NCBI GenBank assembly: GCA_012521105.1
Contig: JAAYNA010000084.1
Location: forward strand, 92,406 to 156,405
Length of the DNA stretch: 64,000 bases
Source of the DNA: Clostridiaceae bacterium
GTDB taxonomy: Bacteria > Bacillota > Clostridia > DSM-8532
Direction: 5' to 3'
Shown: positions 1 through 9,367 of the stretch, one piece after another
Layout of the letters: each line of letters begins with the position of its first letter
Numbering within the stretch: position 1 is the stretch's first letter
The notes under the pieces: model-generated
Seen by the model: the letters and a program-made list of their open reading frames with translations, nothing else
Told to the model about the DNA's origin: nothing
Database searches by the model: none
Translations under genes and position numbers: made by a program

Positions 1-3
1 TAC

Positions 4-1482
4 GTGGAGTGGGGTATATTTTTGAATACAGCGAATAAGACAGAAAATTTAAAAGATGATATAAAAGTATCATTTGCATCAGAGAAACGTAAATCTAAAT
101 CCCAACAGAAAAATTCAAAGATTTCAGGCCCAAGGAATAAACATAAAAAAACCTCAGGCAGAACGGGTTTTTCAATGAGTCGTCGTATTTCTGTTTCTTA
201 TACTCAGATGCTTATTGATACTTTTTTGTCGTGTCTTATTCTAATCATCATTGTATATGTTGTTTTTAACCTGGTTGTTGTAGGAACAGAAACACGAGGC
301 ATCATAGAAGATTTACTGTTATCGGATAATTTGTCAGAAAGCATATTCGATATAGCTGTTCAAAAAGATACTGAAATAGCTTTGTTTGATTCAACCGGAG
401 AAATTATAATCAATACATTCAAGGACTTTTCCAAACCTCATCACCAAATACCCCTATGGTTTTACAGGAAAGACAGATCAATATTTATTATGTTCAAATC
501 ATACATCAGTAATTCAGATGGAGTTTTTGAGGTAAATATTTTCAGGAACGTAACAAAGACTCTGATTGAGATGATGATTCTTTTTGGTTTTTCTGCTGTT
601 TTGTACGGTATTGTTACTATTATAATTTATTTCAGAGGCAATTCCATAACGAAAAATGTCCTTAATCCAATTGCTGAAATGACGAAGATGACAAAGGAGA
701 TAAAAGCACAAAACCTGAACCTGAGACTTAATGTTACAAACGCAAAAGATGAGTTAAAAGAGCTTGTAATTACTTTTAATGAAATGATGGACAGAATTGA
801 GGCTGCCTACAACAAGCAAAATCAGTTTGTATCCGATGCCTCCCATGAGCTAAGGACACCTATTTCGGTAATACAGGGATACACACGTATGCTCGAAAGA
901 TGGGGAAAGGACGATCCCGAAGTATTGACCGAAGCTATTGATGCAATTGCAAAGGAAACTGATAATATGAAGGAGCTTGTAGAGAAGCTTTTGTTTATTG
1001 CGAGAAATGATAAGGATACGCTGAGTTTAAATAAAGGGAAATTTTCACTAAGTGATATGATGGAAGAACTTGTTAAGGAAACCCGAATGGTAAATAAGCA
1101 TCATATTATTGAAGATTCAATTGAAAAAAACATTGATATTATTGGCGACAGGAACCGTATAAAACAAGCCATGCGAATTTTCACAGACAATGCGCAAAAA
1201 TACACTGAACCTGGAAAAAAGATTGAAATAAGCTTAAAGAAAGAAGAAAACCAGGCTGTTATGACGGTAAAGGATTCAGGATGCGGTATAGACATCAATG
1301 ATATCCACAATATTTTTGACAGATTCTACCGTGCAGATCAATCAAGAGACCGAAACAAGGGTGGTCATGGTCTTGGCCTTTCGATAGCAAGGATAATAAT
1401 ACTGAGGCACGGTGGGAAAATCCGTGTAAAAAGCAAATTAGGAGAGGGAAGTACGTTTTCTGTTATATTAAATATTGAATAA
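4..1482 (+). CDS. Sensor histidine kinase (2 TM, HAMP, HisKA, HATPase_c); true start may be the TTG at 22
   Basis: SDASHELRTPISVIQGY H-box; DSGCGIDINDIHNIFDRFYRADQSR and GGHGLGLSIARIII ATPase motifs. Confidence 0.93.
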   Translation: MEWGIFLNTANKTENLKDDIKVSFASEKRKSKSQQKNSKISGPRNKHKKTSGRTGFSMSRRISVSYTQMLIDTFLSCLILIIIVYVVFNLVVVGTETRGIIEDLLLSDNLSESIFDIAVQKDTEIALFDSTGEIIINTFKDFSKPHHQIPLWFYRKDRSIFIMFKSYISNSDGVFEVNIFRNVTKTLIEMMILFGFSAVLYGIVTIIIYFRGNSITKNVLNPIAEMTKMTKEIKAQNLNLRLNVTNAKDELKELVITFNEMMDRIEAAYNKQNQFVSDASHELRTPISVIQGYTRMLERWGKDDPEVLTEAIDAIAKETDNMKELVEKLLFIARNDKDTLSLNKGKFSLSDMMEELVKETRMVNKHHIIEDSIEKNIDIIGDRNRIKQAMRIFTDNAQKYTEPGKKIEISLKKEENQAVMTVKDSGCGIDINDIHNIFDRFYRADQSRDRNKGGHGLGLSIARIIILRHGGKIRVKSKLGEGSTFSVILNIE

Positions 1483-1557
1483 ACTGATATTCAGGAAAGC
1501 ATATCAATTATTACATCCCATTAAAAGCCACACCTATCTTATGTTCTGTAGCAATAA

Positions 1558-2478
1558 TTGCATGAATCGCATCAATTTTTGAGTGAAAGTATAAAAGAAC
1601 TATTTATGCCGGAAAACCATCTGTTTATGCCAAGAATATTGACATTGGTTTACAATTTTTATACGATCTATTCTAAATTATCAGAGATGGTGTTTAAAGT
1701 GAAATATAAAGCCTTAAATGAAGAGTTGTTATATTATGCCAGTTACGATATATACAACTATGGTAAACTTGAGTGGCTTCTTTATGCTTCTGCAGGGGCT
1801 ATAACAATGGCACTTGTTGGCTGGGTATTCTACCGAAATATAATTTTGACAGTACTTTGTTCATTAACAGGCCTTTTCTACCCTAAAATCAGAAAAAAGC
1901 AACTTATTGAAAAACGACGAAATGTTCTTAGGCTTCAGTTTAAAGACCTGCTGTATTATCTTGGTGCATCGCTGTCTGCCGGCAGATCTGTTGAACAGGC
2001 TTTTATACAGGCACATAGAACATTGAAAAATTTATATCCCGGGGAGAAATCAGATATTGTAAGCGAAACTAATTTAATTCTAAAAAGACTTCAGATGAAT
2101 GAAAACATAGAATCTATACTGAAGGATTTTGCTGAGCGTTCAGGAATCGAAGAAGTACACCATTTTGCCGATGTTTTTTCTGTTTGTAAAAGGACGGGTG
2201 GGAACCTGGTGGAAATAATCCGCACAACTACAAGAATGATTAGTGAACGTATTGAAATAAAGCAGGAGATAGAAACAAGCATTGCTGCAAAAAAACAGGA
2301 GCAGCGTATTCTCTCAGTGTCGTCTGTTGCAATGGTTCTTTTTATATCAATAATGAGCGGCGAGTTTATGGAACCAATGTTTGTTACTGCATCAGGAAGG
2401 GTTATTATGACTTTTTCTCTGATACTGCTGTGCAGTGGGGTAATCATTTCAAACAGGCTGATGAATATAAAGTTTTAA
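1558..2478 (+). CDS. Type II secretion system F family protein (TadB-like); start uncertain
   Basis: T2SSF-like segment LQFKDLLYYLGASLSAGRSVEQAF plus TM segments; position in Tad locus. Confidence 0.8.
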   Translation: MHESHQFLSESIKELFMPENHLFMPRILTLVYNFYTIYSKLSEMVFKVKYKALNEELLYYASYDIYNYGKLEWLLYASAGAITMALVGWVFYRNIILTVLCSLTGLFYPKIRKKQLIEKRRNVLRLQFKDLLYYLGASLSAGRSVEQAFIQAHRTLKNLYPGEKSDIVSETNLILKRLQMNENIESILKDFAERSGIEEVHHFADVFSVCKRTGGNLVEIIRTTTRMISERIEIKQEIETSIAAKKQEQRILSVSSVAMVLFISIMSGEFMEPMFVTASGRVIMTFSLILLCSGVIISNRLMNIKF

Positions 2479-2492
2479 GGCAGGAGAATGGT

Positions 2493-3368
2493 GTGAGTAC
2501 CGTATATTTTATTATTATGATAACTACCATTATTTTATATGTTGTTAAGAATGAAAGCTTAAAGCGAAGGTATTCCGATGAGTTAAGCCCGCTTGACAGA
2601 AAAGAATATAGCTATAAGAATTTCCTGCCATTAGGTATGTGGCTTTACGATGAACTGAATATACCCGCATCAGGTTCTTATTATGTATTCTTATACCAAC
2701 GTATTGTAATGGTATATGGAACAAGATATGCCGGCCTCTTTTTAAAAGTTCACTGGGCTGAAAAATTTCTGTATTTCTTTCTGGGAATTGTAGTTTCTTC
2801 TTTTATAGGTGCGGTTTCTGAACAGGGTGCTGCATTTTTGCCTGTAATCCCCGTTGCAGGAATACTATTGTTCTTTTTAGCAGACAGGAATCTTGACGAC
2901 AGGGCTAAAAAAAGAAAACTTAATTTCATGATCGATTTTCCTGCCTTTATCAGTAAACTTGCACTGCTAATGAACGCAGGAATGCACCTTCGTCAGGCTT
3001 TGGTAAAGATATATAATGATGCTGATAAGAATAAACCTTTATACGATGAATTAGGCACAGTCCTTGAAGACTTGGAGGCGGGAATCAGTGAAAACCAGGC
3101 CTGGCAGGAATTTTCGGAGAGATGCAAGGTTAAGGAAATCACATCTTTTTCCAGCATGATAGTACAAAATTCCAGAATTGGCGGGAATCAAATGGTTAAC
3201 GAGCTAAAAATGATGTCCCATGAAGCCTGGGAAATGCGCAAACATGCAGCAAAGCAAATGGGGGAAACGGCTTCGGCAAAACTTGTATTTCCAATGATGC
3301 TTATGCTTTTAGCTATTCTTACTATTGCAATATCACCGGCTATATTTCAATTAACTGTTAAATATTGA
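2493..3368 (+). CDS. Type II secretion system F family protein (TadC-like)
   Basis: FPAFISKLALLMNAGMHLRQAL ... MGETASAKLVFPMMLMLLAILTIAISPA; GTG start at 2493 with GGAGAA RBS preferred over the ORF-track start. Confidence 0.8.
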   Translation: MSTVYFIIMITTIILYVVKNESLKRRYSDELSPLDRKEYSYKNFLPLGMWLYDELNIPASGSYYVFLYQRIVMVYGTRYAGLFLKVHWAEKFLYFFLGIVVSSFIGAVSEQGAAFLPVIPVAGILLFFLADRNLDDRAKKRKLNFMIDFPAFISKLALLMNAGMHLRQALVKIYNDADKNKPLYDELGTVLEDLEAGISENQAWQEFSERCKVKEITSFSSMIVQNSRIGGNQMVNELKMMSHEAWEMRKHAAKQMGETASAKLVFPMMLMLLAILTIAISPAIFQLTVKY

Positions 3369-3385
3369 ATTTTGGAGGGTTGAAG

Positions 3386-3574
3386 ATGAAAAAGATGATC
3401 AGAAAACTTATTTCAGATCAAAAAGGAATTAATACGGTTGAAGTTGTAGTATTGGTGGCAATTGCTTTAGGGCTGGCTTTAATTTTCAGAGAACAAATTT
3501 TTACTTTTGTCAAAAAGCTATTAGGTGATGTTCTTAATACCGAAGTATACGTTGTGCCAACAATAACACCCTGA
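3386..3574 (+). CDS. Flp-like (Flp1-type) pilin
   Basis: Short protein with prepilin site QKG|INTVEVVVLVAIALGLALIF; RBS ttggagg before ATG 3386. Confidence 0.8.
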   Translation: MKKMIRKLISDQKGINTVEVVVLVAIALGLALIFREQIFTFVKKLLGDVLNTEVYVVPTITP

Positions 3575-3576
3575 CC

Positions 3577-4251
3577 ATGGAGATAAGGTTAAGTATTTCA
3601 GCTCATTTTGTAAAAAAGCGGAGAAATGGTGCCGTTACCGTTGAATATACCGTTGTATTTCCAATTGTCATAATATGCATCCTGATACTTATATATCTCG
3701 GGATGCTGTATTATCAGCAGTGCTTAATGCAAGCGGTGGTAAGTGAGAATGTTCAGAATTTAGCTTTCTTATGGGGATATACTTCTGATGAAATTAATGT
3801 TAAGAATGGTATTGCGAGCAAGGATGAGTATGCTAGCGAAGGCATATACTGGCATATTTTTACAGATGTAGAAAAAAGGAAGGAAAAAGTCATAAAAACA
3901 GTACAAAATGAGCTTATGTTAAAAAGTATTATTACACCCCAGGATAATTTTGATATTGAAGTAACTTACAGTAATTTATTGTACTGTAAAAAAGTTGGTA
4001 TCAGAGCTAAAGCTGCCTACCCTGTACCTTTTAAAGGCTTTTTTAAACTTACCGGTTCATCGGGTTATTTAATACTGGATACTTACAGTGAAACAGTAGT
4101 AAACGATCCCCAGGATTTTATACAAAACATCGATTATATACTACAACTCTATGAGGAATCAGGAGCTAAAGACTGGATGGAAGAAAAGTGCAGGCCACTT
4201 ATTGGAACCCTTCAAAATATTAAAAAATATTTCGAACAGAAAGGTGAATGA
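3577..4251 (+). CDS. TadE-like pseudopilin
   Basis: RRNG|AVTVEYTVVFPIVIICILILIYLGML N-terminal TM/prepilin-like motif. Confidence 0.75.
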   Translation: MEIRLSISAHFVKKRRNGAVTVEYTVVFPIVIICILILIYLGMLYYQQCLMQAVVSENVQNLAFLWGYTSDEINVKNGIASKDEYASEGIYWHIFTDVEKRKEKVIKTVQNELMLKSIITPQDNFDIEVTYSNLLYCKKVGIRAKAAYPVPFKGFFKLTGSSGYLILDTYSETVVNDPQDFIQNIDYILQLYEESGAKDWMEEKCRPLIGTLQNIKKYFEQKGE

Positions 4252-7200
4252 TGAAAGTACGTGGTAGTATTACAGTATTTATCAGCGTTATACTGTCTGC
4301 ATTAACAGCTTTTTCGGGAATAGTTGTAGACTTATCCAGGTTCCGCATGGGGGAAAAGCATGCCCGCGCTGCAGTCCAGCTATCGGTACAATCAGCGCTT
4401 ACTCAATACTTTGCACCATTAAAAGACAACTATGGGCTTTGGGCAAATGGTTACAATGAGGAAGAGCTGGAAGCATTGATATATGATCTGACAGAAAGGA
4501 ACTTAAGCGTTGAGAATATGTTTATGCCCGGGGTTACAGACCTTTTTGGCTTTTCGGTTGACAATGTATCGGTTTATCCTATGTTTAATCTTGCAGATGA
4601 AAATGTGCTTGAAAAAGAAATCACGCATTATATGAAATACCGCGCACCGGTAAATACCATAGGCAATTTTCTTGATAAACTTAAAGCCCTTCATACGTTT
4701 ATGGCCCAGTCGGGTCTGCTAAATAAAAGAATGGGGCTTGAGGACAAGTTGCAGAAAGTCCGCGAGGATCAAGTTTATTTGAATCTACTGCTGGCTCAAA
4801 GAATTCCCCTGTTTTTGAATGGTGACAGGCCCATGAAGGAGATTAATGATAATCTGCGTACAATGTCCTTGCTTTTAAATGAAATAAACAGTGCTGAAAA
4901 ACCGAAACAAGACTTTGATAGGGCGTGGCTTTCCATGCCACCCTTAATTGAGAAAATAAAGGAAGCAAGAAGCAGAATAAATGAGGTTAAAAAAGAAATA
5001 TCAGGCCTTGAACAGAAAATGGCACCTCTCGAAAGAGAACGTAACCAAATTGAGAATAGCATAGATTCCTTTTATGAAAAAATAGAGGATATTGAAAGAG
5101 AAATTTCAAAACTTGAGGATAAAATATCAGAGGAAAATAGTAAGGACGAACCTGATGAAAAATTAATAAAATCATGTAAAGATAAGATATATCATTTAAG
5201 CTACTCTATTAGCAGTTTAGAAACAAAGATTTTTTTATTAAATGACGAGCTGGAAGAAATTGAAAAGGATATACGGGATATTGAGCGAAAAATTTCAGCA
5301 AAAAATGGCGAGATAAAGTCGATTAAGAATTCAATTAAAGAAGAAGAACAACAGCTTCGGTCAAAGATAGCTATATGCACGGGAATACTTGAAGAAATAA
5401 AGCAAAAGGGCGAGACTGTAAGAGAAAAAATGGCTGAGATCGAAGAGACTGTTGATAAATTCATTAAATATCACGAGGAATCCGTAAAACTGATACCCGA
5501 CATTTTAAAACAGGGTGAAGAAATATCAAGGTTAACAGATGATATAAATTCAGATATAAAAAATCAATCAGAAAAGTCTGATAACGCTTTTTTAGTTAAG
5601 ATTAAAGCCGACATGAAGAAACTGGAAATATCTATCTCCCCTGAAATATTAAATTCAATAAAATCAGTTCTGGATCAGAACTTGGAATCGCTGAATAAAT
5701 TATATACTGCAACGGATTCTTCTATAAAGAAGGTTAGCGAAATACTGAATGATCTTCAAATATTCATAAATAAGACCAGGCAATTGTTTGAAACATTGGG
5801 TTATTTTGAAAGGGAAGATTTCGGTACTGATTTGGAGAAAGAATTTAATAATGTAAATGAAAGAATTAACTTAACTGTTTCTGTTTATAAATTAACTTCT
5901 TACGAATTAGAACCGGCTGCAAATCAAAAAGAGAAAAATGAATTTAAAAGATGGTGCAATAAAGTGTTTAAAGAGAAAAATGAAACAGAGGACAGGGATA
6001 AGGGTTACGAGAAAACACTTCGGAACAATATTAAAAATGCTGACGATAAGGGGAAAGAAGAAAATGAAAGGTTCTTTAACGGAAAAGACAGGGACCTTAC
6101 TGATAAGGAACTGGTGGAGTTGTTTAAAAGTCTGCCTTCCAATAATAATAACGAAAGTGATTCAATTCTCCCAGGTGAAGAGGCAAATGCAGAACCCGAA
6201 GAAAAATATAAAAAGTCTTTAGATACTAACGGAAATATCGCCAAAGCAATTGATAATGTTTTGTCACTCGGCGGTGAAGCCTTGTTAAAGTCTCTGTATG
6301 TTAATGAATATATTGTTTGTGCATTTAAAAATGTAAATTCCGATAAAGTTCCGACACAAAGGATAAATCTTTATGGATGTCCGGAAAAAACATTTTTTGA
6401 AAAAGCAGAAGTAGAATATATTCTTTTTGGAAAGAAAGAGGAAAAAGCAAACGCAAACCTGGCGCAGGTATCTATATTTGGAATAAGAATGGGGCTTAAC
6501 CTTATTCATGTTTACATGGATCCGGGCAAAATATCGACAGCATATTCAGCAGCTTTATCAATTTCAGGCTGGACGGGGTTTGGAGTGCCAATAGTAAAAA
6601 ACCTTATTCTTTTTGGCTGGGCTGCAGGGGAATCCTATCTCGATTTAAAGGATATAAATAACGGTAAGGATGTACCGGTATATAAAACTGTAAACACCTG
6701 GCGACTTAGTCTTGAGTCCATATTTTCAGGCATAGCTGGCCGGTTCCTGGACGATTCATCCAAATGGCTGAAACAAACAAAGGATGAATGGATTGATAAA
6801 GCAGACGATGCAATAAATGCATTAGTTCGTGATATGGTTTCCAGTGCGGTTCATGAGGCTTTTCTGCCTCTGGAACAGGCTATAACAGAGTTGGGGAGTG
6901 AAACCGACACTACTGATTACATAGAGCTTACAGACCTCGGAATATTATATGAAATAAATGATATAGAAGATCTTAAAAACCTGGTACAGGAAATCTGTCA
7001 GAAGCAGTGTCAGTTTGTTAAAGGAAAAACTTCAGGCTGGTCAAAGAACAAGCTTGAAGATTATAAAAGCAATATATCAAATAGCATTATCGATTTTATT
7101 ATTGACAGTCCATCATATAAAAAACTATTTTCCTCGTTAAAGGAAAGTCTCAATAACATAGTTGATGTTGGTGCAACTCAGCTTTCAGAAAGCTTGAAAG

Positions 7201-7511
7201 AGATTGGCAGCAAAATCGGAGATCAGGGTTTACAAAGCCAGCTGGTCGGAACGGTTGTATCCTTCGACTATACCGATTATTTAAGGCTTCTTCTTTTTGC
7301 TGTGCCCCAGAAAACAAAGCTGCTCAGAGCTGCAGATTTGATGCAGCTTAACATGAGAGAAACCCTCGATAATCCGGATTTTTTAATATCTGAATACAAT
7401 TCATTTATATTAGTTGAGGCAGATATATCAATGAAAGCCATGTTTATTCCATCTTTTCTAAGAGGAAACCAATCAGGTAGATTTAAAATAAGATGGGGGT
7501 ATGGCTATTGA
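4248..7511 (+). CDS. DUF5702-like Tad-associated protein with long internal coiled coil
   Basis: N-terminal RGSITVFISVILSALTAFSGIVVDLSRFRMGEKHARAAVQLSVQSALTQY; charged heptad-like region about aa 235-390. Confidence 0.7.
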   Translation: MMKVRGSITVFISVILSALTAFSGIVVDLSRFRMGEKHARAAVQLSVQSALTQYFAPLKDNYGLWANGYNEEELEALIYDLTERNLSVENMFMPGVTDLFGFSVDNVSVYPMFNLADENVLEKEITHYMKYRAPVNTIGNFLDKLKALHTFMAQSGLLNKRMGLEDKLQKVREDQVYLNLLLAQRIPLFLNGDRPMKEINDNLRTMSLLLNEINSAEKPKQDFDRAWLSMPPLIEKIKEARSRINEVKKEISGLEQKMAPLERERNQIENSIDSFYEKIEDIEREISKLEDKISEENSKDEPDEKLIKSCKDKIYHLSYSISSLETKIFLLNDELEEIEKDIRDIERKISAKNGEIKSIKNSIKEEEQQLRSKIAICTGILEEIKQKGETVREKMAEIEETVDKFIKYHEESVKLIPDILKQGEEISRLTDDINSDIKNQSEKSDNAFLVKIKADMKKLEISISPEILNSIKSVLDQNLESLNKLYTATDSSIKKVSEILNDLQIFINKTRQLFETLGYFEREDFGTDLEKEFNNVNERINLTVSVYKLTSYELEPAANQKEKNEFKRWCNKVFKEKNETEDRDKGYEKTLRNNIKNADDKGKEENERFFNGKDRDLTDKELVELFKSLPSNNNNESDSILPGEEANAEPEEKYKKSLDTNGNIAKAIDNVLSLGGEALLKSLYVNEYIVCAFKNVNSDKVPTQRINLYGCPEKTFFEKAEVEYILFGKKEEKANANLAQVSIFGIRMGLNLIHVYMDPGKISTAYSAALSISGWTGFGVPIVKNLILFGWAAGESYLDLKDINNGKDVPVYKTVNTWRLSLESIFSGIAGRFLDDSSKWLKQTKDEWIDKADDAINALVRDMVSSAVHEAFLPLEQAITELGSETDTTDYIELTDLGILYEINDIEDLKNLVQEICQKQCQFVKGKTSGWSKNKLEDYKSNISNSIIDFIIDSPSYKKLFSSLKESLNNIVDVGATQLSESLKEIGSKIGDQGLQSQLVGTVVSFDYTDYLRLLLFAVPQKTKLLRAADLMQLNMRETLDNPDFLISEYNSFILVEADISMKAMFIPSFLRGNQSGRFKIRWGYGY

Positions 7512-8851
7512 ACACAGGGCAACACAATAAAAGGCTAAAAAAAGCCGGAAACAATAAATTTAAGAAAATGCAATCAGGCAGTGCAACTGTAGAAGCTGCA
7601 ATAGTATTGCCTCTGACAATATTCGCATTTATTTCAATACTGTCTATTGTACGCATAATAACAACATACAGCAGAATGCAGCACGCTTTAAATCAGATAG
7701 CTATAGAGCTGTCTCAATATAGCTATATTTACGCCGTATCAGGCTTAAAACAGCAGCATGATCAATTTTTAGACGATATAAACAATGCAAAAGAAAAAAT
7801 ACAATCACAGACTGAGGCAATAGTAACATTTTATAAAGCGGTTGAAAGTTTAACCGGAGATGTAAGTTCCGTTGGAGAAGACGGTGGAAATGTCATCGAG
7901 AATCTTCTTCACACTGTTCAGGAGTTTGAAAATATTCAGGATTCCTCTGCTGAGCTTATGGAAACCGTTAACGAAATACTGAAAGATCCGATGCAGGAGG
8001 TTCAACTGATAGGTCTCGCTCTTTCAGATTCATTAATAAGTAAAACAAAAACCGCACTTTTCGGTGCCATTACAAATAACATGCTTAAGAACAATCTGTC
8101 CGAAGATTTAAAAGTTGATGCTAAGCAGTTAGGAAAACATTTATTAATAAAAGGTGGAATGGAACGGTTAGACTTTTCAAGTTCCACATTTTTCAATGAC
8201 GGGCAAACCATAGATATTATAGTGGAATATACGGTTAAGCCGGGAATTTTTATCATTCCTGAAATCAGGCTCAGAAACAGGGTCAGTTTGCTTGCATGGA
8301 CATGGGGTGTAGAACGGGCTCTACCCCCGGATTCCATATTTGAAAACGAAAGTGTATGGAATTTGGAAAAAGAAAAAAGCTCAGCATCACAGCACCTGGC
8401 CAGAGGGAAAAAAATAGATAAACTGTTTGCATCCGAATTGAAAAATAAAATTGACGGGCATGCTGAAATAACCCCTGATAATTTTAAAACCATTGATTTA
8501 ATTGAGTATGCTCACAACGGTAAAGATGGTTCATTAGTTATGATCTTTTCTCTGAACCCTTTCCTGCCGGGTTATAGTAGCAAAAGTGCTGTTGTAGGAA
8601 CAATAAAGCAAAATTTGAATAAATTAAGCACTTTTCAAAAATACGAAACTAAAGACTTTATAATAGATTTATCGCTTTTATCAGGTAATTACAAGAGGGT
8701 TGCCTATATTGTTGTTCCCGAAAATGAGATGCTTCCGGAGCCTTATGTTCAAGCTTTTGAAGAATGCAGAAAACTGGCTGAAAAAATGGACATTGAGCTT
8801 TTTCAGGTAAAAAAATATGGTGAGTATGATTATTATGAGGGAAATGAGTAA
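7493..8851 (+). CDS. TadE-like pilus assembly protein; start uncertain
   Basis: MQSG|SATVEAAIVLPLTIFAFISIL motif; operon position. Confidence 0.7.
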   Translation: MGVWLLNTGQHNKRLKKAGNNKFKKMQSGSATVEAAIVLPLTIFAFISILSIVRIITTYSRMQHALNQIAIELSQYSYIYAVSGLKQQHDQFLDDINNAKEKIQSQTEAIVTFYKAVESLTGDVSSVGEDGGNVIENLLHTVQEFENIQDSSAELMETVNEILKDPMQEVQLIGLALSDSLISKTKTALFGAITNNMLKNNLSEDLKVDAKQLGKHLLIKGGMERLDFSSSTFFNDGQTIDIIVEYTVKPGIFIIPEIRLRNRVSLLAWTWGVERALPPDSIFENESVWNLEKEKSSASQHLARGKKIDKLFASELKNKIDGHAEITPDNFKTIDLIEYAHNGKDGSLVMIFSLNPFLPGYSSKSAVVGTIKQNLNKLSTFQKYETKDFIIDLSLLSGNYKRVAYIVVPENEMLPEPYVQAFEECRKLAEKMDIELFQVKKYGEYDYYEGNE

Positions 8852-9356
8852 AAAAAGAATAAGAAGATTTTTAATTGTAACTGCTTTATTGATTCCGCTT
8901 ATTTTGTATTTAGTGGTAATGTTTGTTCTTCCTGAAACCGAAGAAGAAGCCAGAAAGGTTTTAATTATAATAATACTCATTATTTCCTCAATTTTTGATA
9001 TTCGTGAGCAAAAAGTTCCGCTGCTTGTCTGTACTGCCATACTTGGTATAAACATAATGCATGCTGTGTTTGTTATGTTTAACTTAACTTCTTGGATTAT
9101 CAGCATTGTTTTGTCGGCAATACTTCTGACCGTATATGTAATAAACAAGGATTTAATAGGTTTGGGAGATATCATTCTTGTTGCATTATGTGTACAATCT
9201 CTTTTGCCGGGGGATACTCTTAAATTTTTATTCCTGACTTTTGCCTTCTCCACCTTTTATGGACTAATTAAATGTATCAAAGCTAAAAGTGTTAAAAATA
9301 TTGCTGTACCTTTGTCGCCTTGTATAGCACTTGCATTTATATTACTAATTCACTGA
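8844..9356 (+). CDS. A24 prepilin peptidase (TadV/CpaA-like)
   Basis: Polytopic; both catalytic-Asp contexts present: IFDIREQKVP and LIGLGDIIL. Confidence 0.8.
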   Translation: MSKKRIRRFLIVTALLIPLILYLVVMFVLPETEEEARKVLIIIILIISSIFDIREQKVPLLVCTAILGINIMHAVFVMFNLTSWIISIVLSAILLTVYVINKDLIGLGDIILVALCVQSLLPGDTLKFLFLTFAFSTFYGLIKCIKAKSVKNIAVPLSPCIALAFILLIH

Positions 9357-9367
9357 AAGGTGATTTT

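Noticed and set aside
2091-2447. Antisense ORFs listed across the window (e.g. 2091-2447, 8002-8493, 8681-9253, 61557-61955)
   Set aside because: They lie opposite well-supported genes, lack RBS and domain signatures; shadows of coding bias.
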